Assembly (NCBI GenBank): GCA_950022655.1
Contig: OX465584.1
Span: 2,117,694-2,181,693 of the forward strand
DNA: 64,000 nucleotides
Direction of reading: 5' to 3'
Source: Alentia gelatinosa
Taxonomy: Eukaryota; Annelida; Polychaeta; Phyllodocida; Polynoidae
The position numbers and the translations under genes are program-made. The notes beneath the pieces were generated by a model. The model worked only from the letters and a program-made list of their open reading frames with translations, did not search any database and was not told the origin of the DNA. Positions 1 through 10,912 of this stretch are shown here, piece after piece. Position 1 is the first letter of the stretch; the number at the start of each line of letters is the position of its first letter.

Positions 1-508
1 CCTGCTGTGAGCAGATTGTAGTTTTATCTGAATAAAATAAACAACAAAAAAGAACAACAACGCCCCTTCAGGACCGCACTTAAGTAGGTTCCGCCGGTAA
101 TCATCGGTCAACGTGGAATAACGCAATGCCATTGGACGAGAGAGTGACAGAAAACTGACAGCGGCAAATTTAAAAATGGCGGCCGTCGGCCTGGGCTCGT
201 ATGTTCCGGGGCGTATTCAGCGTCTACAAGTGCACATAAACAATAGAGAAGGTTTAAAATTACAAAGACAAGGAGGTTACTCACTGCGATAGGCATGCTC
301 TGACAGCGGGCGGGTGTGTGACTGACTGCGCAGTCACCGCGGGTTAGAAATAAACACCCGTTAACAATGTCTTGTACAGGGCGCCTTTCGCCATATACTT
401 GACAGAGTGGGAGTGTGATTAACGGCCAATTACGGTAAAATCTGAATATCTACGGACAGTTTAAGGCATATAATAATAGGAGAACAATGTGATTATACCT
501 TTACTCCA
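1..508. other. Intergenic, no gene recognised
   Basis: Mixed-composition sequence with no recognisable coding region, tandem repeat or RNA gene. Confidence 0.5.
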
Positions 509-594
509 TGATTACCTCTTTCAGATCGGTCAAAATACCCACCTCTGTGTCCAACGTCGGTGGGTATTTTGACCGATCTGAAAGTCGGTAATCA
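509..594. repeat. Hairpin-forming inverted repeat (MITE-like)
   Basis: A 25-bp perfect inverted repeat (519-543 against 559-583) surrounds a 15-nt loop. With a few mismatches the arms extend to 509 and 594. The arm includes ATCGGTCAAAATACCCACC. No coding capacity is present. It resembles a fold-back or MITE-type non-autonomous DNA element, but no second copy was found in the window, so the class is inferred. Confidence 0.75.
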
Positions 595-1177
595 TTCCGT
601 ACAGGTATTCGCCGATCCGGCTGGTGACTTCCGGTTCAAAATACCCTCCAAATGATGCAAATTCACCTGACAACGGATCGATCCGCCATCTTGCTGGTGA
701 ACACAAAGCGCTGTCAGAGTGTAAAATGGTGTAAAACTGTACTAAATGACTTTCTTTTGTGTGCTCTGTAATGTAAAAGTTGAGATAGGATTATTTACAT
801 TATTCAGACATAATTCAAACGTGCCAACTCGAAGAAAATCGGTTGTTTCAACAATTTGTTGACATCGCGTTTGTAGTCCCATGGACGGTGTCTCCATGGG
901 GCTACCTCATAATCATTTGATCTTAAATTGCCAGGGAAGTCTAATTTTGACCAGGAGAAATGGTTCAGGAGTACTTAAAACATTCTCACACGTTAAATAG
1001 TATCATAAATGGACGTCCGAATGGTCCCATAGGCTTGGCGTTGCGTAGGGGCTTCCCCAAAATGGCCGCCCAGGGGGTTCGTAGCGCCACCTTCTTCCAG
1101 GCCGGATCGAGGAATAATTACATAGTTCTCCCGTATTATTGTCCACCTGATACAAAGTGTCCTTAGAAGACACACAG
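595..1177. other. Intergenic, no gene recognised
   Basis: Unique-looking sequence between the hairpin and the first minisatellite. A short open frame from 960 has no recognisable domain. Confidence 0.45.
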
Positions 1178-1731
1178 GGAGGGTGCACGGACAGGCGGGT
1201 GGCGTTGTGGAGGTGTTGAGGAGACGCCGGTGGTGAGGCACCTGAGGAGGGGGCACGGACAGGCGGGTGGCGTTGTGGAGGTGTTGAGGAGACGCCGGTG
1301 GTGAGGCACCTGAGGAGGGGGCACGGACAGGCGGGTGGCGTTGTGGAGGTGTTGAGGAGACCCGGTGGTGAGGCACCTGAGGAGGGTGCACGGACAGGCG
1401 GGTGGCGTTGTGGAGGTGTGTTGAGGAGACCCGGTGGTGAGGCACCTGAGGAGGGGGCAGGGACAGGCGGGTGGCGTTGTGGAGGTGTTGAGGAGACGCC
1501 GGTGGTGAGGCACCTGAGGAGGGGGCACGGACAGGCGGGTGGCGTTGTGGAGGTGTTGAGGAGACCCGGTGGTGAGGCACCTGAGGAGGGGGCACGGACA
1601 GGCGGGTGGCGTTGTGGAGGTGTTGAGGAGACCCGGTGGTGAGGCACCTGAGGAGGGGGCACGGACAGGCGGGTGGCGTTGTGGAGGTGTTGAGGAGACG
1701 CCGGTGGTGAGGCACCTGAGGAGGGGGCAGG
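1178..1731. repeat. 68-bp minisatellite, about 8 copies
   Basis: A tandem array with a period near 68 bp. The core is GGACAGGCGGGTGGCGTTGT followed by a GAGGTGTTGAGGAGACSCC-like stretch and GGTGGTGAGGCACCTGAGGA. Copies differ mainly by CGCCGG/CCCGG variants, and one has a 2-bp GT insertion. Open frames on both strands here reflect the periodic, stop-poor sequence and are not supported as genes. Confidence 0.95.
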
Positions 1732-3113
1732 GCGCCGACTGCGCGGGGAGCACGTCCACCGGGGCGGGCAGCCACACTCTCTGTATCAGCATGCACGACG
1801 GTATGCGAATTTACGACATTTTGATGAAAATAGGATAAATGTTAGAATTGGGCAATATTTACACGTCGACAGTCAGGATATTCCCCTCGTAACAGACGAC
1901 AGACGATGTAAAGCCGAGCCATCGGTCTTAGAATGTCTCTGCCTCACGACGTGCTGTCATCGGTCAAATCTCAATTTAAACTAAAATACCATATCGGCTA
2001 TTTTACAAGGTCGTTAATGAATCTCAAACGAACACCAGAACTGTCTGTATGTTGAACCATATGAGGCAGTAGCGTATCGAGAAAATTCATTCAATTCTAT
2101 AGAATCTGCAAACAAATTTAAATGACCATTTATCATTCATAAAAGTTGGATCGACCTGTGCATGCACATGTAGTCCTATCTAGACCATATGCTTTGGAAT
2201 AATGCGATATTATGAATACGACTTCGTAATAGTACCATATGGGAGAGTATGCCTTCAGTAATATCTGCGGCGGACCTGCGATATTGTCTGCCGCAACTTT
2301 TGGGCAAACAATATGAATTAACTTTAATCAATTTGTTGACATTTATGTAGCTGCTTTCGGATTAACAGCATTTCTTATCATACATTTTCCAATAAATATC
2401 TATAATGTCATATTACTGTTTGGGCAGGAAATAGTGACTATGTTATTACTATAGGGATGTTCTGGAATTCTGGGTAATTTTACGTCCCAAGGGTAAACCT
2501 CGAGATCAATGAAAGTCGGCCAGAAATTCACTCAGATTAGCAAGATTCGGCGCCCCCCCCCCCATGTCCCCCGCCCCTGCAGTCTTTTTCCGGATTTAAA
2601 AAAAATTCCCAATCCGTGCCTGATATTAGTTTATCTCACTGGGCAACTTTGGTGTTTCGATATTATTCGTGAAAGAAAGGTTAGAGCAGAAAGAAGCAAT
2701 ATTGCTATGCTGCGTATTTCATAGTTTCCGCAAGTCAAAGACATTCAAGTTGAAATTGACACAATTAACCAGCGTTCAACATAGTACAGATGCGTGATAA
2801 TTTGCGTGACGCACTGACGGGACTGGCGATGGGTTCACGCATGCGTGCTACTTGAATAACATAGGATAATGGTTGCCTTTATCTAAGTCACTGAGCGACT
2901 TCTTTACCAGGAAACCTTATAGAAGACCACATTAAAACGATGTCATTCAACCCAAGGCTATGTACCACTGGAGCCCACCGAAGACAGGTTAGTCTCAGCC
3001 TAGTGGTTTCTCCAGTATAAATAAAAGATTAAAAAAACACATGTATCTATATATCCCAAGGCCCTGGCGTCAACAAAGCGCGGCCCGACCACGGACGACC
3101 ATCAACAACACCA
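1732..3113. other. Intergenic, no gene recognised
   Basis: AT-rich sequence with a poly-C tract near 2552-2562 and no recognisable gene or repeat. Confidence 0.45.
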
Positions 3114-3422
3114 GGGACCTGTTTCACTAGACAGTGACATGTCTAGATGGCGTCTAGATGGTGTGTCCGGTTTCATAAGAACTAGACATTAGACTTCGTT
3201 TTGTCCGTTCTTGCTTGCACTGTTGGTGCCGCTTTTCATATCTGTCTAACACTTTTGTCACAGATCTAGTGAAACAGGTCCATGATGTGTCTAGATTTGT
3301 CTAATTCTTATGTTTGGGGTCTGTATTTCCTAAGGGCAGCTACTTGTGGTGTCACAAAACTAGACAAACCCAATGTCTGTATGGTGTCACAGACATGTCA
3401 CGAGTCTAGTGAAACAGGTCCC
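3114..3422. mobile_element. Small inverted-repeat element, family with GGGACCTGTTTCACTAG ends (copy 1)
   Basis: The left end reads GGGACCTGTTTCACTAG and the right end is its reverse complement, followed by AGGTGT. A second copy of the right-end motif lies inside (3263-3281), so this copy may be composite. A shorter 107-bp relative sits at 47783-47889 and shares the internal GACATGTCTAGATGGCGTCT stretch. It has no coding capacity. Terminal inverted repeats and two dispersed copies of different length fit a MITE. Confidence 0.8.
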
Positions 3423-3892
3423 AGGTGTAGAGGGATGGATGGGACGCAGGTTGAGGGATTCCGGGCATAAACAAAGTGGACATGTACCCACTTATTTGAC
3501 CAATAAATGGAGCCAAGCTTCTTTTTTTTAATAAAAAAAACCCCCTACAAACAAACCATATGTATCTTTCATGAAGAGAAAATTCATGCACTGTGGTAAT
3601 ATACTTGGGAAATGTAATTGGGATGCTTGTGATCACATTAGGTTTTAAATTGTGAAGGTTGGGACGAATAATATCACATAGTTCTAAATGGTATCTGAAC
3701 GCCCATAGAGCTAGGCTGGGGTCTCTCTCTGGGGCAGTAGGTTGGTTGGCCATGAAAAGAACGTGGTGTCGGTGAATTCCCTATGTGTGACACTCTCACT
3801 ATTAACGCGCTCTGTTTGAAGTGCCTGCAATTGTGAAAGAAGGCAGCCGCCCGTGAGGATGAGGCATACCTCATCAAAGGATGGGATTTTCA
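3423..3892. other. Intergenic, no gene recognised
   Basis: No recognisable domain in any short open frame. The stretch contains a T-rich/A-rich junction near 3521-3545. Confidence 0.4.
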
Positions 3893-5109
3893 AAACCTGC
3901 TAAATTACCAAAATAGGCTTATTCAAGGCTGATGTTGTATAAACGTATCTCATCAATGCAAAATTGAAATTTTTTGGTGCATCTTTTGAAAGTCTTTCTT
4001 TCCAACATAGGGTTTTGTATAGCTCTGAGGAATTTTTCCTTCCGAAAATCAACAAAAACTGTGACTTTCTAGTGATTTTCACTTTTTTCAAAACCTGGGA
4101 GACACAATGTTGAGCCAATTGTATTTATAAACATATTTAAAGCATATGTCATGAGAAGTGTAGACAGTATAATTTTGAAAATTGGTAAAAATTTGAAAAA
4201 TATTAAAATGGTCAAAATTATCCAGGACCTTCAAATTTTCCAACATAGAGACCCATAGAGCATGTTGTTCAACACCCCGATTTTCAGAAGACAATACTAA
4301 TGAGATATATAGTGAGAAATTGCTTTTCCTTTATTGTAAAATGTTGTCCATAATCCTGACTGTTATACCTGAAAGTTTCAATATAATCAGATATATCCAT
4401 TCTGATATTCAAACATTCTGATTCCATGATGATATTTTTCCAAAAATTGGGGTGTTGGACAACACACATGTTAAAAGATGTCTAGAAGAAATGATAATCA
4501 TAATAGAATGACAAAGTCCGTTTATATGTTAAGTGTCCCTACCACTTATAGATAGGTTGTTTCTTTTTGTAAATAAAAGAATATACTTTTTGTAATTCAA
4601 AAACTGAAAACGTGTTGTCTGACACCCCGGGTTGTCGGACAGCATGCTCTGATATATGTCATTTGAAGGATTATAGTTACTGATATTATTTTATTCATTG
4701 TTCTAAGTAGTTTTAAAAACGTGTTGTCCAACACCCCTCGTGTTGTCCGACATGCCTGTGTGGCCCATACTCAAATATGGCTCAGAGCTTTTGGTTCAAA
4801 TCTAATATGTGATAAAGGTGTTTGGGGTAAAATATAATATATGTCACCATATGATATTAGTTTTTCTCCCATCATAAACTTTTATAACGTTTCTTGAAAT
4901 TTCAAATATTTTAGGGGGGTGGACAACATGTAGTATTATATGCATTTCGAAAGGCTCTAAAATCTAAACCATTCATCTGATTTTGTTGGAATAAAGTTTT
5001 TCTGGAAGGTACTTAGCCAGTGACTAATATAAAATATAAAAAGAAGTATTACTCTAAAATTATTTTTTGTGTGTCTGACCCCGGGATGAAAATGTAATTT
5101 AGCAGGTTT
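3893..5109. mobile_element. 1.2-kb non-autonomous DNA element with 16-bp terminal inverted repeats
   Basis: The left end AAACCTGCTAAATTAC (3893-3908) is a perfect inverted match to GTAATTTAGCAGGTTT at 5094-5109. The interior is AT-rich and non-coding. It carries a recurring motif of the form GTGTTGTCCAACACCCC in both orientations (about 4264, 4449, 4612, 4631, 4721 and 4740). The motif is partly self-complementary, as transposase-binding subterminal repeats can be. No transposase remnant is visible. Superfamily is not assigned because I could not define a target-site duplication. Confidence 0.7.
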
Positions 5110-5318
5110 CATTAACCCGACCCTGATACGCGACCACCAAAATACTCTAATTTAATGGAAGCTGTAAAGGGTGTATTCCACCCACTAGGCGTTCAGCAGG
5201 TCCGCCTGCCAGGCGCCTGGTGGCAGGCCTAGTGACAATGTGTCAGTCCGAGTCCGGCCTCCTTCGGCCAGCAGACGACCACACGGGGCTCACCTGGGAA
5301 CGCGCGATTTCAGCGCTG

Positions 5319-5997
5319 GACGATACGATCGATGCAACGATCTACGACCTCGTGGGCAATCCATGTTACATAAAATAGATCGTAGGGAGACGCGTGAATC
5401 GTTCCTACAAATTGTCGTATCTTTGACATAGATCGTAGGGGATGATAGGTCTGCTAGATGGAAGCTAAGTATCCCCTTCCATCCACACACAACAATCATT
5501 CAGCTGATATTCAACTCACAGCACAAATTTTGATTTTAGATATTTAAGTATATTTTACTTTTTTCAAAGCCATGTATGTTACCATGAATAAAGCCTTATA
5601 TTCCTGTTAATGATTCCAAATACTTCATTTCTCTTTGTCATATAATGGGTCATATTAACTCATATATATCATCCATCAATATGTAACGTCTAAAATAATA
5701 AAAAGAAATGTTCTTCCACTATAAATCATAAATACATATGATATAATAGATAGGGGTTTTATTTCTTATATCTCGTTCATTTTCCATATTACTAATAGTC
5801 TTTAGTATATCATAGAATTATGCATTTCAATTCAAGATCTGAATGAATGAAATTAATACATGAATACAGTACAAGCTACACCCACGACACCCTCAAGAGA
5901 TGGCACACGCTATGAAGATTTTGGACGATCTAAGACCATTTTAATATCTATGTAACGATGAGGCATCCCATATGATCGTATCATACAATGGTCGTAC
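5319..5997. repeat. Dispersed repeat with ATCGTAGG motifs (copy 1)
   Basis: The stretch 5321-5490 closely matches 63228-63398, sharing GTTACATAAAATAGATCGTA, a TGAATCGTTC block and a CCATCCACACACA end. The far end at 5973-5997 (GATCGTATCATACAATGGTC) is an inverted match to the start of the other copy near 63211, so the element probably has inverted ends. It is AT-rich and non-coding. Confidence 0.65.
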
Positions 5998-5999
5998 GT

Positions 6000-7207
6000 G
6001 TACGACCAGAAATGACCTCTGTGTCGATATTAGCCCCAGGACAGTTGTACCCCTGTCTATGGTAAACAGGCGATGGAACTGCACTGCCCTCTGGTGATAG
6101 TTGGCTGTACTAAGGCTATTCCCATGCTATGCTGAGTGCCATTTAATAGTCCAGGATATATCGTAGAAATTGTCCTCTGATCGTCCAAGGGCCAATGTCG
6201 TTGTATAAGAATTTTGGTCCGAGAACTAGGATAGTTCAAGGTTATGATCTTATTCAGGCTTTGAAATGTTGTTGAATAAATCTATGGTAAAACTCTTCTT
6301 TGTCCTCCAAATTATCTTAAGTCATTTAAAACTCTCCTAAGTCTAGGACACACACAGGAGTGTCGTAGCTTTTGCAAATTTACAAATATAGCCTAATTAA
6401 AAGAGTCAACACGTGTGTGGCTTTAAAGCATCATAAGATAAAATTGTTTAATTCGCATCAAGAGTAAAACGTCTGTAAAATAGTTTGTACCATTGTGACT
6501 TATTCAAAGCTGAACGTGGCGGCCTCACGACCATCGAGTAAGTGACCGATCCTCTACCCATGGTGGGTTTGGGCGTCTAGATTATGCTAATTCCTTTCAC
6601 AGAGGTTCACGGTCATTGGTTGTTTTTGATCACGTGATCTATTCTCGTGTCTTTGATTGGCCTGCGGGCCAGACAAAGAGAGGCGGGAATCTTTTTTGAC
6701 CAATGGTGTATGGGCTTGCTTTGACATTTGGTTTCATCCCTACCAGTGGCTCCACTCTCTCCCTGTGGTGGGAGTCGAGTGGTGTCACCTGGTGGTTTGT
6801 GGTGGAAACCATGTGTCAGTGTGTCCCTTTCACCCTCTAGTGGCTTGTTGGGAAACCCATTTTCTCTGTATATGTGGGTGGGGATGGATCCATGTGGATC
6901 TCTCCCTCCTTACTCGATAGTTTCGACATTACTTCAGGCGAAAAATGGCCGTGTTGGGTGTGGTCTGTGTGCTTATCTTCCAAAGAAGATGAGTTGTTTG
7001 AGTGTGCCTAGTTGGCTGCTTGTAGAAAAAACTAGTTTAGAGTGATCAGTCACTTATAGTCGCTATGGATAGAGTCCCTGTGTAATCATTGTAGATATTT
7101 TTCTCTTTCATTTTGACATATTGTACCTCACCTTCCCTTGGGGATTTGTTGGTACATTTGTCTTTTCATGATTGACATTTTTTTTTGATGTAGCATTGGT
7201 TTTGGGT
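6000..7207. other. Non-coding; may include the 3' UTR of the Penelope-like element
   Basis: The Penelope-like element is on the minus strand, so its 3' untranslated region should extend to lower coordinates from 7208. I see no clear terminal repeat or poly-A that fixes where it ends. Open frames at 6657-7045 have no recognisable domain. Confidence 0.4.
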
Positions 7208-7582
7208 CTATCCATATCTGCTATCCATTGTGTTTAGTCCCCTGGGTGCCTGTGTTTTAAGGCGGTGGATCCAATTGCATACAATTTTATCTCTGAGTAC
7301 TTTGGCTTGACTACTGTTTGGGTGTCTGTAGATGAAGTCTAGTACATAGACCTTCACATCTTCTTCACCCTTGTGGTTACACTCATTAAAGTGTTTGGGT
7401 ACATCACTTTGTGTCCCTTTTTGTTTGATTGATCTGAGATGTTCTGAAAGTCTCGTCTTGATCTTTCTCTTTGTTTGTCCCACATATTGGATACCACACC
7501 TTTGGCATTCTATGCAGTAGATCACATTTGAGCTATTGCATGATATGTTGTCTTTGCATTGGTGTGTGGTACCTTTGGTCTT
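7208..7582 (-). pseudogene. GIY-YIG endonuclease domain of Penelope-like element
   Basis: The domain continues in the RT frame after the TAG. It shows a cysteine pair CIECQRC, the YVGQT core that replaces the second YIG motif in PLE endonucleases, RLSEH with the conserved Arg and His, HFNECNH, and a terminal NWIHRLKTQAPRGLN block. These match the family that nicks target DNA for priming. It is untranslatable as a fusion without readthrough of the stop at 7583-7585. Confidence 0.88.
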
Positions 7583-7585
7583 CTA

Positions 7586-8613
7586 GGTGATTTTCCTCGT
7601 TTTCTGTAGTTTTGGACAATATTTGCAATCTTTTTTCTTGCATTTGTTGTCCACACGCTTTGCCTCATGCTTCTTGTTTGTCTCGTAGACCGTTCTGGCT
7701 CTCACCAGGTGGTCTCTGAGGTTCTTTGGTCTTTTGAAGCCTTTAACCAATTTGCTTTGGTGTAGGCTTTTGGTTGTAGTGGATTGTAGTATTTCCCAGT
7801 TTTTTTCCACTATGATAGGGAGTGTTTTTCTTCCTTGTCTATATGTACGGATCAGGAAGACTTTCTCTTCCTCTTCAGTTTTCACCTTGGTTTTTGGTTT
7901 CAGGGTGTCTTCTCTTTGGATTAGATCTACCTTTCTTTTGCATTCCTTGAGTAATTCGATAGGGTATCCCCTTTCTCTGAATTTGTTCATTTTTTGGGAT
8001 GCATGTAGTTGGTAGTCTTTCACAGAGGTGCATATCCTCTTTACTCTCAAGAGTTGAGAGTAGGGGATACTATTCTTCTGAGATGGAGGGTGGGCGGAAT
8101 CGTATCTGAGGTACGTATTCTCTTCTGTGGGTTTGGTGTACGGGTCTGTGTACAGCCTTCCTTTCTCATCTACCTTCACAGTAGTGTCTAGAAAATTCAC
8201 CTCTTTGTCGGAAGTTTCCATTGTGAATTTTATAGTTCTATGTGCATGGTTGAGGTTCTGTAGCCAGTGCTCTAGTTCCTCTTTCCCGTGTTCCCAGATG
8301 AAGAAAATATCGTCGATATATCTCCACCATGTCTTGGGTTTGAGCCAATATCCTGATAGGATTTCCCTTTCTAGAGATTCCATATACAGGTTTGCGTAGG
8401 ATGGGGCTAATCTGGTCCCCATTGCCGTTCCGCTTATTTGGATGTAGTTTTTGCCATTGAATTGAATGTTGTTGTTCAATAACACCAGTTTCAGTAGTTT
8501 GGTTATACTTTTGGGCTTCGGGTTGGTTTGATGCCCCCTGGTGTTTAGTTTCTGCTCTACCGCTAGTATACCTTCTTCGTTCGGAATATTGGTGTACAGC
8601 GCCCCTACGTCAT
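7586..8613 (-). pseudogene. Penelope-like reverse transcriptase core
   Basis: This frame begins at motif A (DVGALYTNIP) and continues with motif B (GTAMGTRLAPSYANLYM), motif C (WWRYIDDIFFIWEHG) and the downstream VNFLDTTVKVD block. It then has a basic C-terminal connector with CKKKDCKYCPKL cysteines. Both aspartates of YIDD and the motif A aspartate are present, so the palm is intact. Upstream fingers motifs are deleted and the frame ends at an in-frame TAG (7583-7585). The fold is telomerase-like RT, as known for PLEs. Confidence 0.88.
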
Positions 8614-9405
8614 TTTCTGTATTTCCCTATCTATTTCCTTAGTCAAATTGGCTGTAGGGTCATGGGTCAGGGGTTTGTACACCTTTGTGTCACTCAGTTG
8701 TCTATGTGCTTCTTTTACATAGTCTGAGGTGTTTTGAATGACTGTCGCGCCGCCCTTGTCGGCTGGTTTGATGGTGATATCCCTATTTTTAGACAGGTCC
8801 TTTAGGGCCTGTTTCTCAAGCCTATTTAGGTTTTGCCTAGTTTTGACCTTGTGGGTTGATTTGGTTGAGAGACTTAATTCATTAACCACTATGAAACCCT
8901 CTAGGTTGGATGACCCCTGTGGGGCCGTTCCTCCCTTCTGGTCTTTCAGTTCCTTTACCAAGTTTTTATCACCGAAAGGGTTAGTGGCAATAGTAGGAGG
9001 ACTTGTTGTTGATAGACCCATAGTTTGTACCTTGGTTTCAGTGGTAGGTTGGTTCCTATGATCTTTACCTGTTTTCCATTTGTATTTGACAGATGGAGTA
9101 TCGGTATCCTTCTGAAAGAATTGTTTCAATCTGAGGTTCCGGTGGAACCTGTCCAATTCTATTTTTAGTTCCCCTTCCTCTTGTACCGAGTTAGTGGGAC
9201 AGAAGTTGAGACCTTTATTTAGGAGTGATTTTTCTGCTTTAGTAAGTTCTACATTTGATAGATTTACTATAGTGACTGTTTTATCATACCTCGTTGGTTC
9301 AACATGGTTGGCGCAGGGTTCTTTTCTAGACTGGTTGGTGTGGGGATCATCTGTGAAAAGAGAAAGATCACATACAGTGTAACATTGTTGAGTTTCTTTA
9401 TTCAC
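8605..9405 (-). pseudogene. Penelope-like ORF, N-terminal part
   Basis: An open frame of about 266 codons carries the PLE N-terminal signature (VELTKAEKSLLNKGLNFCP, then a DRFHRNLRLKQFF segment) and further on KPADKGGATVI, typical of the region just before the RT fingers. The frame ends at TAG 8605-8607, where the +1 frame continues directly with RT motif A, DVGALYTNIP. The conserved YxLPKIHK-type and PxRPIVS-type segments expected between these points are absent. The copy therefore has an internal deletion plus a frame change. The frame is open upstream of the listed position, so the true start is unresolved. Confidence 0.85.
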
Positions 9406-9805
9406 ATGAGAGCAGTCAATGGGCAGTTCAATCGGATAAGTTGAATAATCCAGGATGTATCACAGGGCTGGACGATAAGAGCTAACTCAAGATGGAGTAG
9501 GTCTGGGACATTATTCTTAAAAGGAATCCCATATTTGATAGACAAAATTACGTATGGGACGATTGATAGTATATTTGACCTTGAAACATCAGGTGAAGGT
9601 CAAATTGAGATCAATTTTGTCTTTAAATGCAAAACTATAAAATCTATGTGATGAAATACCATAAGGTTTGCAGAACAGAATAGTTTTACGTCATTCCTTT
9701 AAATATAGACATCTTACATTCCATACAAGAGCCTTGATAATGATTTTAAAGCTCAGAAAAAGGTCAAAGAAGGTAAGACTTTATGTTTCATATTAACTGA
9801 CACTT

Positions 9806-9849
9806 CAACTCTGTCCAGATGGTCATGTGTGACCATCAGGACAGAGTTG
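9806..9849. repeat. Short near-perfect hairpin
   Basis: CAACTCTGTCCAGATGGTCA pairs with the inverted copy ending at 9849 with a single mismatch and a 4-nt loop (TGTG). No poly-U run or gene association suggests a terminator. Its origin is unknown. Confidence 0.6.
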
Positions 9850-10780
9850 ATAGCAAAATAGGAATTACCTGTTAAAACTTTGACTTTGTGAGAAATCAGT
9901 TGGAACAATGTCATTGAGATATGTTTGATTACAAACAAACTGTCTAGATACTGTAGTTGGTATTCTGATCCAGGAGAAAACTTTATTGGATGCTTTTGCA
10001 TTCAAATAGCTTGATTGCTTATGCATTTTCTCTGTTTACAGTAACACTCAGGGTCCTTCAAATGACTATATTTCATGCAGAAAAATAAGATAAAGCTAAA
10101 CAAACTTTCAGTGTTTGATGGGATGACCATTTGTACTTTGGTACATAAGAAAGGCTTTAGTTACTACACTGGGATCACAGCTGGAAGTATGCTCTTAGCT
10201 TATGCAGATTGATGGCACATCAGTATGAAACCACAACATGGTTGATAAACTATTGATTGGCATTTATAATGCCAGGCCTCCTAAGGCTAAATATCAATAG
10301 ACTTGGGATGTTAACCCAGGTTTGAATTGACATTAAAAGTGGTTTTCACATTAGTTTGATCTCAGGATGATTAGGTGTATGACACTTAAGTCTCTTCAAA
10401 TTGGTCAATTATTGATCAATCATTTCTTCATAAAAAAAAATGAAATTGTAAATATCACTAAATTTCATGAATGATGCCTCAAGTCATCTACAGTCTACAG
10501 TGGGGAATGCCTTGATGCATTATCTGCCCTGGAAGGGTTCAAATGGGAGAGTGATGGAAGAGCAACCACTTCATTTTTCTCCTGCCAGTTTCCTGCCTGT
10601 GTCCCATCAGTTTCCATGCTGCAATGAGTTTTACTTATGCATGTTGCTATGCATGTTGCTATATGAGAGTGTCACAGCCACATTCCATGGCGGAGGCGTA
10701 AGCTATGATTCATGTCAACCTTTCTCTGTCCAAATTCAACTAAAAATGGCTCCTACATTTTAGATAAGGTAAATATATGA
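9850..10780. other. Intergenic, no gene recognised
   Basis: Mixed sequence without a recognisable domain. The 98-codon open frame from 10467 contains a direct duplication (ATGCATGTTGCT) and nothing I can identify. Confidence 0.4.
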
Positions 10781-10787
10781 ATTGATA

Positions 10788-10912
10788 AACCTTGATAAAG
10801 GGCAACGAAAAGCCCAAAACATTTGTTCATAAATAAACTGCCTACAGAACTACTTGGTCGCCTGATGGTTTTACTGTCTACAAGACAACATCAAAACAAA
10901 CCTGGTGTATAA
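10788..10912 (+). mobile_element. Possible Penelope-like terminal fragment
   Basis: The stretch TTGATAAAGGGCAACGAAAA, then GCCCAAAACATTTGTTCATA, then AATAAACTGCC, then TTGGTCGCCTGATGGTTTTA resembles the terminal sequence of Penelope-like elements, where a GCCCGAAACGTTTG-type block precedes AATAAA. It is on the opposite strand from the element at 7.2-9.4 kb, so it would be a separate relic. This is recognition by resemblance only. Confidence 0.35.

Larger units (their letters stand above)
7208..9420 (-). mobile_element. Penelope-like retroelement, degenerate
   Basis: On the minus strand, in order, are a PLE-type N-terminal region (9405 to 8605), a reverse transcriptase core (about 8610 to 7583) and a GIY-YIG endonuclease (7582 to 7208). 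This is the canonical order for endonuclease-bearing Penelope-like elements, which replicate by target-primed reverse transcription. The copy is dead: the N-terminal frame jumps straight into RT motif A with the fingers region missing, and a TAG at 7583-7585 separates RT from the endonuclease in the same frame. The ends are not defined. Confidence 0.9.

Noticed and set aside
993..1796. Minus-strand frames of 209-267 codons
   Set aside because: 68-bp minisatellite with few stops. No recognisable domain outside the repeat.
10788..10830. Hammerhead ribozyme of the type found in Penelope-like termini
   Set aside because: The string TTGATAAAGGGCAACGAAAA has a superficial resemblance to the CUGAUGA...GAAA core, but the core does not match and the stems are not visible.
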